A DNA stretch of 53,302 bases from an uncultured Blautia sp. (GCA_934373235.1 CAKROW010000014.1:1-53302), one strand, 5' to 3'. Positions 16,211 to 24,547 are shown, counted from the first letter of the stretch. Notes: a model not told the origin generated them from the sequence alone. Translations and numbers: made by a program.

Positions 16211-16990
16211 TTACGGTCTTAAATAATGGCGCATACTTCTCAGCGCATTTTTTTCCAGGCGGCTTACCTGCGCCTGAGATATCCCGATTTCCTCTGCCAC
16301 CTCTATCTGGGTTTTTCCCTCATAAAAACGCAGCTCTATAATATGCTGTTCTCTTGCTCCCAGTCTGTCCACTGCTTCCTTAAGGGAAAGATTTTCCACC
16401 CAGTGTTCCTCTCTGTTCTTTTTGTCACTGATCTGGTCCATCACATAAAGTGTATCTCCCCCTTCGGAATACACCGGTTCAAAAAGGCTCACCGGACTCT
16501 GGATCGCATCCAGGGCATAGACAATGGTTTCTTTATCTATCCCGATCTCACCGGCGATCTCCATAATGGTAGGTTCCCTCAGATTCTTTTTTATATAGCC
16601 TTCTTTTGCATAGATGGCTTTGTAGGCAATATCCCTCAACGAGCGGCTGACCCGGATGCTGTTGTTGTCCCTCAGATACCGCCGTATCTCTCCGATGATC
16701 ATGGGAACAGCATATGTGGAAAACTTCACCTGCAAAGATGTGTCAAAATTATCAATGGCTTTGATCAGCCCGATACAGCCGATCTGAAAAAGGTCATCTG
16801 CATTCTCACTGCTGTTCTGGAACCGCTTGATCACACTTAGCACGAGCCGCAGGTTTCCCCGGATGTACAATTCTCTGGCCGACTCATCTCCGGCCTTGAT
16901 CCGTTTAAAAAGCTCCTCTTTTTCCTCCGCCTTCAAAACAGGAAGGGTGGAAGTATTTACTCCGCATATTTCAACTTTATTCAGTGCCAT
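16211..16990 (-). CDS. sigG: Sporulation sigma factor SigG
   Basis: 259 aa from ATG 16990 with AAGGAGGATTCC; the frame is open upstream but the sequence MALNKVEICGVNTSTLPVLK aligns with the known SigG N-terminus. Region 2 (NADDLFQIGCIGLIKAIDNF; FSTYAVPMIIGEIRRYLRD), region 3 and a region 4 HTH (EVAEEIGISQAQVSRLE) are complete. SigG drives late forespore transcription, so the host lineage forms or formed spores. Its order after ylmC and near nrdR is a conserved clostridial arrangement. A forespore-type promoter in the 109-base gap is possible but not convincing. Confidence 0.95.
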   Translation of the reverse strand: MALNKVEICGVNTSTLPVLKAEEKEELFKRIKAGDESARELYIRGNLRLVLSVIKRFQNSSENADDLFQIGCIGLIKAIDNFDTSLQVKFSTYAVPMIIGEIRRYLRDNNSIRVSRSLRDIAYKAIYAKEGYIKKNLREPTIMEIAGEIGIDKETIVYALDAIQSPVSLFEPVYSEGGDTLYVMDQISDKKNREEHWVENLSLKEAVDRLGAREQHIIELRFYEGKTQIEVAEEIGISQAQVSRLEKNALRSMRHYLRP

Positions 16991-17052
16991 ATTGGAATCC
17001 TCCTTGTCCTGTGGATACATTAAGATGATTCTCAAAGACACCGGCAAATATA

Positions 17053-17066
17053 CTTTTTCCGGAAAA
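17053..17066. repeat. 14-bp perfect palindrome between ylmC and sigG
   Basis: TTTTTCCGGAAAAA is fully self-complementary and lies in the gap between ylmC and sigG. It may be a weak terminator or regulator site; nothing decides between these. Confidence 0.5.
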
Positions 17067-17099
17067 ATATAAAAAATATCAGTCCTTGACAAATGTGGT

Positions 17100-17357
17100 T
17101 TATACATCCCGGAAGCATTTTTCTTCCTCGATCTCAACAAGGATAATGTCCTCCCCGATCTGCCGGATACATTCCCAGGGGATCACATATTCCCGCTCCC
17201 TTCCCCACCACCAGCAGCAGAATCTCCCCGGATCCGGCACAATAAGAGCTGTCAGCCTGGCTGTCTCACAGTTAAACTCCACATCCACCGGTGTTCCCAG
17301 GCTTTTACAGGTACAGATGTTGATGATTTCTTTCTGTTTCAGCTCCCGAAGCCGCAT
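17100..17357 (-). CDS. YlmC/YmxH-family PRC-barrel protein
   Basis: 85 aa from ATG 17357; two GTG codons just before it are open but sit directly on the AGGAGGAG binding site, so ATG has the correct spacing. The short beta-rich protein contains LRELKQKEIINI and the VEFNCETARLTALIVP strand pair of the PRC-barrel family YlmC/YmxH, found beside sporulation sigma genes in Bacilli and Clostridia. It has an unusual FCCWWWG segment. Its molecular role is unknown; the location just upstream of sigG suggests a link to sporulation. Confidence 0.8.
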   Translation of the reverse strand: MRLRELKQKEIINICTCKSLGTPVDVEFNCETARLTALIVPDPGRFCCWWWGREREYVIPWECIRQIGEDIILVEIEEEKCFRDV

Positions 17358-17406
17358 TTTCACCACCTCCTCCTAAAAAAATATGCAATTTATACATGTC
17401 CGATTA

Positions 17407-17436
17407 TTGACACATTAAATAAAAAAAGTTTATAAT
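17407..17436 (+). promoter_or_regulatory. Sigma-A promoter of nrdR
   Basis: TTGACA (17407-17412), 18-base spacer, TATAAT (17431-17436). The leader then holds a 10-bp hairpin (17456-17465 with 17479-17488) ending in TTTT, which could attenuate transcription. Confidence 0.8.
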
Positions 17437-17522
17437 AATATTGAAGTTTGTTTAAAAAACAGGGGTAAAAGATATCTTCCCCTGTTTTGACATTGATAAT
17501 ACAGCAGAAAGGGGAAAGTTCT

Positions 17523-17972
17523 GTGAGATGCCCATTTTGTAATCAGGATAATACACGTGTTGTAGATTCAAGACCTGTGGAAGATACCAATTCCATCCGT
17601 CGCCGCCGCCTCTGTGACGCCTGCGGTAAACGTTTTACAACCTATGAGAAAGTAGAGACCATTCCTCTCACTGTGATCAAGAAAGACCAGAACCGTGAGA
17701 GTTATAAACGTTCCAAGATCCAGGACGGCGTCTTAAGAGCCTGCTATAAGCGCCCCATCCCTATTGAGAGGATTGAAGAGATGATCGACTCCATCGAGGG
17801 CGATATCTTCCGCTCCGAGGACAGGGAGATCAGCAGTACCAAGATCGGGGAGATCGTCATGGAACACCTGAAGGATCTGGATGCTGTGGCCTATGTGAGA
17901 TTTGCCTCTGTGTACAGGGAATTCAAGGATGTCAGCACTTTTATGGACGAACTGAAGAAGCTGATCAACTGA
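17523..17972 (+). CDS. nrdR: Transcriptional repressor NrdR
   Basis: 149 aa from GTG 17523, preceded by AAAGGGGAAAG; starting here gives VRCPFCNQDNTRV, the usual first residues of NrdR, while the open frame upstream adds an unrelated 12-residue tail. A zinc ribbon is formed by CPFC and CDAC, followed by the ATP-cone domain from about residue 48 (VIKKDQNRESYKRSKI). NrdR senses dATP/ATP and represses ribonucleotide reductase genes. No nrd gene is in the window, so it acts at a distance. It is convergent with the polyphosphate kinase gene. Confidence 0.95.
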   Translation: MRCPFCNQDNTRVVDSRPVEDTNSIRRRRLCDACGKRFTTYEKVETIPLTVIKKDQNRESYKRSKIQDGVLRACYKRPIPIERIEEMIDSIEGDIFRSEDREISSTKIGEIVMEHLKDLDAVAYVRFASVYREFKDVSTFMDELKKLIN

Positions 17973-17997
17973 TACATAAATTATTTTCCGGCATGAC

Positions 17998-18042
17998 AAA
18001 AGCTCCGGGATCATCTTATACCAGATGACCCCGGAGCCTTAT
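17998..18042 (+). terminator. Terminator after nrdR
   Basis: Long stem GCTCCGGGATCATCT / AGATGACCCCGGAGC with a 6-base loop; the T-tract is weak (TTATTTGATATTTT). It lies between convergent genes and may serve both. Confidence 0.65.
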
Positions 18043-18058
18043 TTGATATTTTATTTCT

Positions 18059-19528
18059 TTACAGAACTTTCTCAAGTTCATCGATCACAATATGCAGGGC
18101 TTTAAGACGGGCATATTTTTTGTCTACAGATTCCAGAATATGCCATGGCGCATAAGTCGTGCTGGTCTTTTCGATCATCTCATCTACTGCAGTCTCATAC
18201 TGATCCCATTTTTCCCGGTTTCTCCAGTCCTCATCTGTTATCTTCCACTGTTTCTCCGGATTATTCTGCCGGTCTGTAAAACGCTGAAGCTGGGTATCCT
18301 TGTCGATCTGAACCCAGAACTTGATGATCACTGCACCCCAGTCTGACAGCTCTTTCTCAAATTCATTGATCTCATTGTAAGCTCTCTTCCAGTCATTTTC
18401 GCTGCAGAAGCCTTCCAGACGCTCCACCATTACACGGCCATACCAGGTACGGTCAAAAATAGCAATATGTCCGTTCTTGGGAAGCCTTGTCCAGAAACGC
18501 CACAGATAATGTCTTGCCTTCTCATGAGGCTCCGGGCTTGCAATAGGATGCACCTCAAAGCCTCTGGGATCAAGAGCCTCTGCAATACGCTTGATATTTC
18601 CGCCTTTTCCTGCTGCATCCCATCCTTCATAGGTGATGATCACAGGAACCCGTTTCCTGTAAAGGCGGTTGTGCAGGCTTCCAAGCTTCTCCTGAAGCTC
18701 TTTGAGCTCTGCTTTGTACTGTGCATCCTCCACTTCTTTCCCCTCAAGAGGAATATCTGCAAGCTTCGGCATCTCCACCAGCGGAAATACATTCTGAAGA
18801 AGTGGTACGGAATGGGCATTATTCTGTAATGCCACTTCAATATTGCTTACCAGAGTCTCCATAACCTGAAGCTCTGCCCACTTTGCATCTGCAGCATCTA
18901 CAATATACCAGGGAGCAGCCGAAGCATTGGTATCTCTGATATACTGGTCAAACACCTTCCTGCACTTCTTGTAATGATCATTCTGCCACAGATCGTACTC
19001 ATCCACTCTCCATCTGGTATCCTTGGAATCCAGAAGATTCTCCATGCGCTTTCTCTGCTCTTTCTTATCAATATGCATAAAAAACTTAAGAACCAGATAT
19101 CCGTTATCTGTAAGCTGACGTTCAAATCTGCGTACACTGTCGATCCGCTTCGTGTATTCTTCAGCTTTAAGTTTCCTGTCCAGCTTTTCCCTGCAGGTCT
19201 GATCCATCCATCCGGAATCCAGAAATGTAAACTTGCCCGCTTCCGGAAGGACCTTGAAATACCGGTAGAGAAACGGTCTTCTCAGATCATCTTCTGTCGG
19301 TGCAGACATGGTTGCCACTTTAAAAAATCTGGGATCGATATTCTTGATCACCTTACTGATGGTGCTTCCCTTTCCTGATGCACTCCACCCTTCAAACAAC
19401 ACCACTACAGGTACCTTATGCTCCTTGATCTCCATCTGCAGTTTGTACAGCCTGGATCTTGCCTGAGTCAGACGTTCTTTTATGTCTTCCTTCTCAGGAA
19501 CCAGTTCCGGATTCCAGTTCTTCAGCAT
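18059..19528 (-). CDS. pap: Polyphosphate:AMP phosphotransferase, two-domain PPK2 (class II)
   Basis: 489 aa from ATG 19528; a GTG nine bases upstream is a possible alternative. It consists of two tandem PPK2 domains. The first has GWSASGKGS (about 47-55) and FLDSGWMDQTCREKL in place of the second conserved block. The second has GWDAAGKGGN, then RFWTRLPKNGHIAIFDRTWYG, the intact catalytic Walker A/B and lid pattern. Two-domain PPK2 proteins transfer phosphate from polyphosphate to AMP, giving ADP; activity resides in the C-terminal domain in the studied cases. No ppk1 or ppx is nearby. It is convergent with nrdR. Confidence 0.9.
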   Translation of the reverse strand: MLKNWNPELVPEKEDIKERLTQARSRLYKLQMEIKEHKVPVVVLFEGWSASGKGSTISKVIKNIDPRFFKVATMSAPTEDDLRRPFLYRYFKVLPEAGKFTFLDSGWMDQTCREKLDRKLKAEEYTKRIDSVRRFERQLTDNGYLVLKFFMHIDKKEQRKRMENLLDSKDTRWRVDEYDLWQNDHYKKCRKVFDQYIRDTNASAAPWYIVDAADAKWAELQVMETLVSNIEVALQNNAHSVPLLQNVFPLVEMPKLADIPLEGKEVEDAQYKAELKELQEKLGSLHNRLYRKRVPVIITYEGWDAAGKGGNIKRIAEALDPRGFEVHPIASPEPHEKARHYLWRFWTRLPKNGHIAIFDRTWYGRVMVERLEGFCSENDWKRAYNEINEFEKELSDWGAVIIKFWVQIDKDTQLQRFTDRQNNPEKQWKITDEDWRNREKWDQYETAVDEMIEKTSTTYAPWHILESVDKKYARLKALHIVIDELEKVL

Positions 19529-19648
19529 ACATTCCACCTTGCCTTTCTTTATCAGACTATTTTGGGTATATTTTTTAGAATATAATCTATTATACCATTT
19601 ATTTATATATTTTACGAATGTTTTTCATTATAAATCTTTGATAAATAC

Positions 19649-19677
19649 TTGACATTTAAAGCACATATTTTTAAAAT
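19649..19677 (+). promoter_or_regulatory. Sigma-A promoter of the 121-aa orphan gene
   Basis: TTGACA (19649-19654), 17-base spacer, TAAAAT (19672-19677), about 33 bases before the ATG. Confidence 0.8.
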
Positions 19678-19716
19678 GAAAATCGCTATTTATTTGACTG
19701 ATCGAGGGGAAAGATT

Positions 19717-20082
19717 ATGAAACTCACTGAAGAACTTTTGGAAAAAATGGAACTTCACAGGGAACTATATGCAGATGGTATTATCATGCCGGACGGTGAT
19801 TACCGTCTCATTGAGGACGGCCATCTTAAGACTTTGATGGCTCTTTTACCATATACAGAAGATGAATTATGGAAAATGATCCCGGAAGATGATTCCGCTC
19901 TGTTCTGGCTGGTAGAAAAAACAGGCTGTGTCCTTACTGATGTAAATTCCACCATTGGTATGAAAATGACACCTTCACAGGAAAAAACCTTCCACGCACT
20001 GGCAGACCGCAAGATCATCTCCGATGAATATTTTGACCTGACCCGGCAGAGAGAAAAAGTAAAGGCCGCACATTCTTCATGA
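19717..20082 (+). CDS. Small conserved-looking protein of unknown function
   Basis: 121 aa, not recognised. It is a real gene by sequence signals: near-consensus promoter, CGAGGGGAAAG binding site, and a terminator whose stem includes the stop codon. The protein is soluble and mostly helical, rich in Glu, Leu and Met. It begins MKLTEELLEKMELHRELYADG and has a central TEDELWKMIPEDD acidic stretch and one Cys (CVLTDVNS). It has no signal peptide, no membrane segment and no HTH clear enough to call. It stands alone between polyphosphate kinase and the rhodanese-PP-loop gene, on the opposite strand to both. Confidence 0.75.
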   Translation: MKLTEELLEKMELHRELYADGIIMPDGDYRLIEDGHLKTLMALLPYTEDELWKMIPEDDSALFWLVEKTGCVLTDVNSTIGMKMTPSQEKTFHALADRKIISDEYFDLTRQREKVKAAHSS

Positions 20083-20103
20083 TGTGCAGCCTTTATTTTT
20101 TTA
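20061..20103 (+). terminator. Terminator of the 121-aa orphan gene
   Basis: Stem AAAGGCCGCACAT / ATGTGCAGCCTTT with an 8-base loop that contains part of the stop codon, followed by ATTTTTTT. It also abuts the end of the convergent gene at 20101. Confidence 0.8.
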
Positions 20104-21273
20104 ATCATCGTATCCTTCCAGAAATGAATGCTTCACGCCGTCTTTTTTGTAGGCGATCACAGTGTGGAGATTGACATTTTCAATGCTTCGGAAAATATTG
20201 CTCTCCACATGAGGATTAACCTTCTTAAGTTCTGCGATCAGCTTCTTGATCTCCATTCTCTTGGAAACACTGGTTCCATCTGTGCGGCATGTAGTACAGG
20301 TATCTGTAAACCTGCATGCACATTGAAGAAAATGAAGGTCATTATAATCTCTCCACTTCTTGATATCATCCTCTCTGATAAGATACATGGGACGGATCAG
20401 CTCCATACCCTCAAAATTGGTGCTGTGAAGCTTCGGCATCATAGTCTGCACCTGCGCTCCGTATAACATTCCCATAAGGATAGTCTCAATCACATCATCA
20501 TAGTGATGACCCAGTGCGATCTTGTTACAGCCAAGCTCTTTTGCCTTGCTGTACAGATAGCCACGCCTCATCCTTGCACAGAGGTAACAGGGAGACTTGT
20601 CCACATTGTAAACCGCGTCAAAGATCTCTGTCTCAAAGATCGTCACCGGAATCCCCATTATACCGGCATTATGTTCGATAAGGGCACGATTCGTCTCATT
20701 GTAACCCGGATCCATCACAAGAAATACAAGTTCAAAAGGAAATTTATTGTGGCGTTTCAGTTCCTGAAAAAGCTTGGCCATCAGCATGGAATCCTTACCA
20801 CCGGAAATACATACGGCAATCTTGTCTCCCGGCTTTACCAGTTCATAATCGTTGATCGCTCTGGCAAATCTGGAAAAAAGCTGCTTGTGGAATTTCTTGC
20901 GGATACTCAGCTCAATATCTTTCTGCCGCTGTTCCCGGGCTTCCCTCTGCTCCTTTTCCTGGTTCATATCCTCCTGCATCTTCACAAAAAGCCATCCTGT
21001 ATATCCCCCTTTAAGGCTTAATACACGGATGCCCTCTTCGTCAAGAAGCTCTGCATATTCTCTGCTGTCTTTGCCCCTGGTACAATAAAGCACCGGGATC
21101 CTGTCCCCTTTCAGTTCCTCTTTCCGTTCCATGATCTCCCCGGCGGGAATGGAAACTGCTCCCGGGATCATTCCATATTCTACAGTTACCCTGTCTCTGA
21201 TATCTACAAGCCGGTAATTTTCCGGATGTTCTTTAACCCTGGCAAACTCAATTTCCAGTATTTCTTCACTCAT
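20101..21273 (-). CDS. Rhodanese-PP-loop ATPase fusion (TtcA-like tRNA thiolation family)
   Basis: 390 aa. Residues 1-100 form a rhodanese domain with an active-site-type Cys64 in LYCTRGKDS. A charged linker follows, then an N-type ATP pyrophosphatase domain with the SGGKDS P-loop (157-162). TtcA-like cysteine pairs are at CYLC (229-232) and CAC / CTTC (318-329), which can bind an Fe-S cluster. TtcA makes 2-thiocytidine at tRNA position 32; the fused rhodanese could supply sulfur in cis (inference). It could also be a different tRNA or metabolite thiolase. It is the downstream partner of mntP on the same strand, separated by a gap of about 120 bases without a clear terminator. Confidence 0.85.
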   Translation of the reverse strand: MSEEILEIEFARVKEHPENYRLVDIRDRVTVEYGMIPGAVSIPAGEIMERKEELKGDRIPVLYCTRGKDSREYAELLDEEGIRVLSLKGGYTGWLFVKMQEDMNQEKEQREAREQRQKDIELSIRKKFHKQLFSRFARAINDYELVKPGDKIAVCISGGKDSMLMAKLFQELKRHNKFPFELVFLVMDPGYNETNRALIEHNAGIMGIPVTIFETEIFDAVYNVDKSPCYLCARMRRGYLYSKAKELGCNKIALGHHYDDVIETILMGMLYGAQVQTMMPKLHSTNFEGMELIRPMYLIREDDIKKWRDYNDLHFLQCACRFTDTCTTCRTDGTSVSKRMEIKKLIAELKKVNPHVESNIFRSIENVNLHTVIAYKKDGVKHSFLEGYDD

Positions 21274-21396
21274 GTTCTTATGATCCTTTCCGCCTTTTTA
21301 TTTCTTATTTCACGTAAAGCAGATATTCGCAATGTTTATTGTAAGCCCTGCCAGCCAAAACCACAAGAAATTTTTATTCCATCATCCGGATATTCT

Positions 21397-21990
21397 TCAG
21401 AATACCCCTGTAATAAAAATCTCAAGGCCGATCACAAGAAGGATTACTCCACCCAAAACCTCTGCACGTTCCGCAAATCTCGTACCAAACTTCTTGCCGA
21501 TCACAAGACCTGCAAAAGAAATCACAAAGGTAACTGCAGCAATGATCAGGGAACAGACCAGCGCCATGATCCAGTTATAATCGGAAATGGTAAAGCCTAC
21601 AGAAAGGGCATCAATAGAGGTGGCGATCCCCTGTACAAAAAGGACTCCCGCAGTCATGCCTGCCGCCTCTTTTTCCACTTCCTCCTCCCCTTTGCCTGAC
21701 AGGGATTCATAGATCATCTTTCCGCCAATATATCCCAGAAGGATCAATGCGATCCACGGAATACATTTCTCGAAAGACCTGAACCTTTCTGCAATGGTAT
21801 GGACACAGACCCAGCCAAGCATGGGCATAAAAGCCTGAAAAAATCCAAAGGTTCCCGCAATCTTCGTCATCTTGCTCTTTCTCATATGTGGCTCATTAAG
21901 TCCGTTTGCAAGAGATACGGAAAAAGCATCCATAGCAAGCCCCACTCCGAGAAAAATACTGTTGAACACAAACAAAAAGCTCCAGTTCAT
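21397..21990 (-). CDS. mntP: Manganese efflux pump MntP
   Basis: 197 aa, six membrane segments in two homologous halves. The first half carries GLAMDAFSVSLANG and the second GIATSIDALSVGFTI; the paired Asp-containing motifs are the family's metal-binding signatures. MntP exports Mn2+ and protects from manganese excess. The cytoplasmic loop between halves has LSGKGEEEVEKEA. Start at 21990 follows AGAAAGGAAACG. The leader carries a yybP-ykoY riboswitch and terminator, which fits activation by manganese and strongly supports the assignment. Confidence 0.95.
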   Translation of the reverse strand: MNWSFLFVFNSIFLGVGLAMDAFSVSLANGLNEPHMRKSKMTKIAGTFGFFQAFMPMLGWVCVHTIAERFRSFEKCIPWIALILLGYIGGKMIYESLSGKGEEEVEKEAAGMTAGVLFVQGIATSIDALSVGFTISDYNWIMALVCSLIIAAVTFVISFAGLVIGKKFGTRFAERAEVLGGVILLVIGLEIFITGVF

Positions 21991-22024
21991 AATGATCGTT
22001 TCCTTTCTCTATCTGTTTTCCGAT

Positions 22025-22043
22025 AAAGCGGATATTCCGCTTT
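22025..22043. repeat. 8-bp hairpin in the mntP leader
   Basis: Arms AAAGCGGA and TCCGCTTT with a 3-base loop, between the riboswitch terminator and the mntP ribosome binding site. No T-run follows, so it is probably an RNA-stability or translation element. Confidence 0.6.
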
Positions 22044-22048
22044 ACCAC

Positions 22049-22088
22049 AAAAAAAAGCCCGTGCATAACACATAAGTTATACACGGGT
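22049..22088 (-). terminator. Terminator of the mntP riboswitch expression platform
   Basis: Stem CCCGTGTATAAC / GTTATGCACGGG and a run of eight T immediately downstream of the aptamer, as expected for a switch that allows read-through when Mn2+ is bound. Confidence 0.85.
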
Positions 22089-22122
22089 AACCTGGGATTC
22101 ATGCATAACTTCATCAGCTACA

Positions 22123-22212
22123 CATGAGTCTCGTAATTTAAAACAAGCCAGACCTTCGGTCAGTATGTTGACTTGCTACGTATCTGTCTTCTACGCTTAC
22201 TACTCCCTCATG
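22123..22212 (-). ncRNA. yybP-ykoY manganese riboswitch (aptamer)
   Basis: Minus-strand RNA begins with CATGAGGGAGTAG and ends with ACGAGACTCATG, so the outer P1 stem pairs CATGAG with CTCATG. The two conserved metal-site loops GGGAGTAG and ACGAGAC and the AACATACTGACC segment are present. This is the known layout of the yybP-ykoY class that binds Mn2+. It lies upstream of mntP and has its own promoter at 22231-22259. Confidence 0.92.
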
Positions 22213-22230
22213 GGATTTTTTTGCTTAAGA

Positions 22231-22259
22231 AATATATCACAGTTTCTCTTCTCTGTCAA
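22231..22259 (-). promoter_or_regulatory. Sigma-A promoter of the mntP riboswitch transcript
   Basis: TTGACA (22254-22259), 17-base spacer, TATATT (22231-22236) on the minus strand. The rest of the 22260-22414 gap holds a TATAAT at 22322-22327 facing glgX, with a TTTCAG-T-CTGAAA inverted repeat (22304-22316) just before it. Confidence 0.85.
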
Positions 22260-22414
22260 TAAATGCTGAGAAAAATTATCATTCTCTTCATTCCATCATA
22301 TACTTTCAGTCTGAAATCAGGTATAATAAAAAGAACGGATTTTATGAATTTTTGATTTTTTAAATATAAGCAGTTCTCAGACTGCATATTCTATACCAAG
22401 GAGGATTATCTGAA

Positions 22415-24547
22415 ATGAAAATCCATAATCAGCTTCTTCTGTCAGAAGAACCCATCTCAAGATCTGCCACGGATATTATCTCCGGTTTTCCCGTCTGTCC
22501 CGGCTTTTTTGACCTCAACGGTGCCACCCCTCTTTCCGGAGGTGTGAACTTTACACTTCACACCCAATACGGAACTTCCTGTGAGCTTCTTCTCTTTCAT
22601 TCCGAAGAAGAAGAACCTTACGCAGTCCTTCCCTTTCCAAAAGCCTACCGTATCGGCGACGTATATTCCATGATCGTACTGGATCTGGAGATTGAGGATC
22701 TGGAATATGCCTACCGCATCGACGGCCCTTATAAACCGGAAGAAGGCCTGATCTTCGACCGGAATGCAGTGCTTCTGGACCCTTACGCAAAGGCGGTGGC
22801 AGGCCAGCGCTACTGGGGACAGGAAAAGATCGGCAGTTACCATGCCCGTGTTGTAAGGGACACTTTTGACTGGGAAAACACTCCCCAGTCCTCCAGAAAA
22901 ATGAGTGACCTTATCATATACGAGCTTCATGTCCGGGGTTTCACCCAGCATCCCACCTCAGGAGTGGAACATAAGGGAACCTTTGCCGGCCTTATGGAAA
23001 AGATTCCCTATCTTAAGGAACTTGGAATCAACGCAGTGGAATTGATGCCTATTTTTGAATTTGACGAGACAAAAACCGCCCGCACTGTAAACGGAGAAAG
23101 GCTCCTGGATTACTGGGGTTATAATTCCGTAAACTTCTTTTCCCCAAATACCAGCTACGCATCCAAGGCAGAGCATAACTGCGAGGGAACAGAGCTGAAA
23201 GAGCTGATCCGTGCACTTCACGAAAACGATATCGAGGTAATCCTGGATGTTGTGTTTAACCACACGGCCGAAGGAAACGAACTTGGAACCACGTTCTGTT
23301 TCAAGGGATTTGACAACAAAGTCTACTATATGCTCACACCAGAGGGGAACTATTACAACTTCAGCGGCTGCGGAAACACCCTGAACTGCAACCACCCTAT
23401 TGTCCGTCAGATGATCCTGGAATGTCTCCGTTACTGGACCATCAAATACCGTGTGGATGGCTTCCGTTTCGATCTTGCCAGCATCCTGGGCCGCCACGAG
23501 GACGGTGCCCCTCTTAACAATCCACCTCTCCTTGAGCTTCTTGCCTATGACCCTGTACTTCGCAATGTAAAGCTGATCGCAGAGGCCTGGGATGCCGGCG
23601 GTATGTATCAGGTAGGTTCCTTTCCTGCCAGCAAACGCTGGGCCGAATGGAACGGAAGGTACCGCGACTGCCTCCGGTCTTATCTCAAGGGAGATTTCTG
23701 GAACGCATGGGATGCAGCATGGAGTATTTCCGGTTCCGGTGACCTTTACGGTGGATTCTACTCTGATCATAGCAGTAATTATGCAGGCTACAATTTCTGT
23801 GTCAATTTTCTCACCTGCCATGACGGTTTTACCATGTATGACCTTTATTCCTATAATGAGAAGCACAACGAGACCAACGGCTGGAACAACACAGACGGTT
23901 CCAACGACAACCGAAGCTGGAACTGTGGTGCAGAGGGAGATACCAGCGATCCGGAGGTTCTTGCTCTCCGTTACCGCATGATCCGCAATGCCTGTGCAGT
24001 GCTTATGGCAAGCCGCGGAACCCCTATGTTCCTGGCCGGCGACGAATTTGGAAATACCAAGCGTGGAAACAATAACACCTACTGCCAGGATAACGAAACC
24101 TCCTGGATCAACTGGAGCCTGCTTGACAAAAACAGAGACCTTTTTGAATTTTTCAAATTTATGATCCGTTTTCGCAAAGCTCATCCTGTTATTTCCCGCA
24201 GACTTCCCAATGCAGTCTGTGGCATGGAGACTATCCACACCCACAACATTGATGCCAGGGAAACAGACATCCCCCACGATGCCCATACTTTCTCTGTAAG
24301 TTTTGCAGGCTATGACAAGGAGAAAGGAACTGATGACCTGATCTATGTATCTGTCAATGCTTTCTGGGAAGATGTAACCATCACACTTCCATCCCTTAAC
24401 CGTCCGGGTGCCTGGTATCTTTCCGTAAATACTTTCGGTGACGGAAACGTAAAATATTTCTATAATCCCGGAGAGGAGATACGCATCGAACATGAATTCA
24501 CTCTCCGTCCAAGATCTGTTGCCATCTTTGTAGGCAGAGATCACTGA
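22415..24547 (+). CDS. glgX: Glycogen debranching enzyme (GlgX/isoamylase family, GH13)
   Basis: 710 aa. An N-terminal CBM48-like beta domain (about 25-140) is followed by a GH13 barrel. Conserved regions are DVVFNHTAEGN (I), DGFRFDLASI with the nucleophile Asp (II), AEAWDAGG with the acid Glu (III) and LTCHDGFT (IV). A C-terminal beta domain follows. Such enzymes hydrolyse alpha-1,6 branches of glycogen or limit dextrins. The protein lacks a signal peptide, so it acts on internal glycogen. The start at 22415 follows CAAGGAGGATTATC. It is followed after 37 bases by a eutJ-like gene in the same direction. No other glg gene is present. Confidence 0.93.
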   Translation: MKIHNQLLLSEEPISRSATDIISGFPVCPGFFDLNGATPLSGGVNFTLHTQYGTSCELLLFHSEEEEPYAVLPFPKAYRIGDVYSMIVLDLEIEDLEYAYRIDGPYKPEEGLIFDRNAVLLDPYAKAVAGQRYWGQEKIGSYHARVVRDTFDWENTPQSSRKMSDLIIYELHVRGFTQHPTSGVEHKGTFAGLMEKIPYLKELGINAVELMPIFEFDETKTARTVNGERLLDYWGYNSVNFFSPNTSYASKAEHNCEGTELKELIRALHENDIEVILDVVFNHTAEGNELGTTFCFKGFDNKVYYMLTPEGNYYNFSGCGNTLNCNHPIVRQMILECLRYWTIKYRVDGFRFDLASILGRHEDGAPLNNPPLLELLAYDPVLRNVKLIAEAWDAGGMYQVGSFPASKRWAEWNGRYRDCLRSYLKGDFWNAWDAAWSISGSGDLYGGFYSDHSSNYAGYNFCVNFLTCHDGFTMYDLYSYNEKHNETNGWNNTDGSNDNRSWNCGAEGDTSDPEVLALRYRMIRNACAVLMASRGTPMFLAGDEFGNTKRGNNNTYCQDNETSWINWSLLDKNRDLFEFFKFMIRFRKAHPVISRRLPNAVCGMETIHTHNIDARETDIPHDAHTFSVSFAGYDKEKGTDDLIYVSVNAFWEDVTITLPSLNRPGAWYLSVNTFGDGNVKYFYNPGEEIRIEHEFTLRPRSVAIFVGRDH

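Noticed and set aside
16991..17099. Sigma-F/G-type promoter before sigG (GTATA...GAGAATCATC)
   Set aside because: Only partial match to the consensus of forespore promoters; not enough to list as a feature.
22958..24544. 528-codon open frame on the minus strand opposite glgX
   Set aside because: It mirrors a strong GH13 gene, has no binding site, and its translation has no recognisable motif; a shadow of biased codon use.
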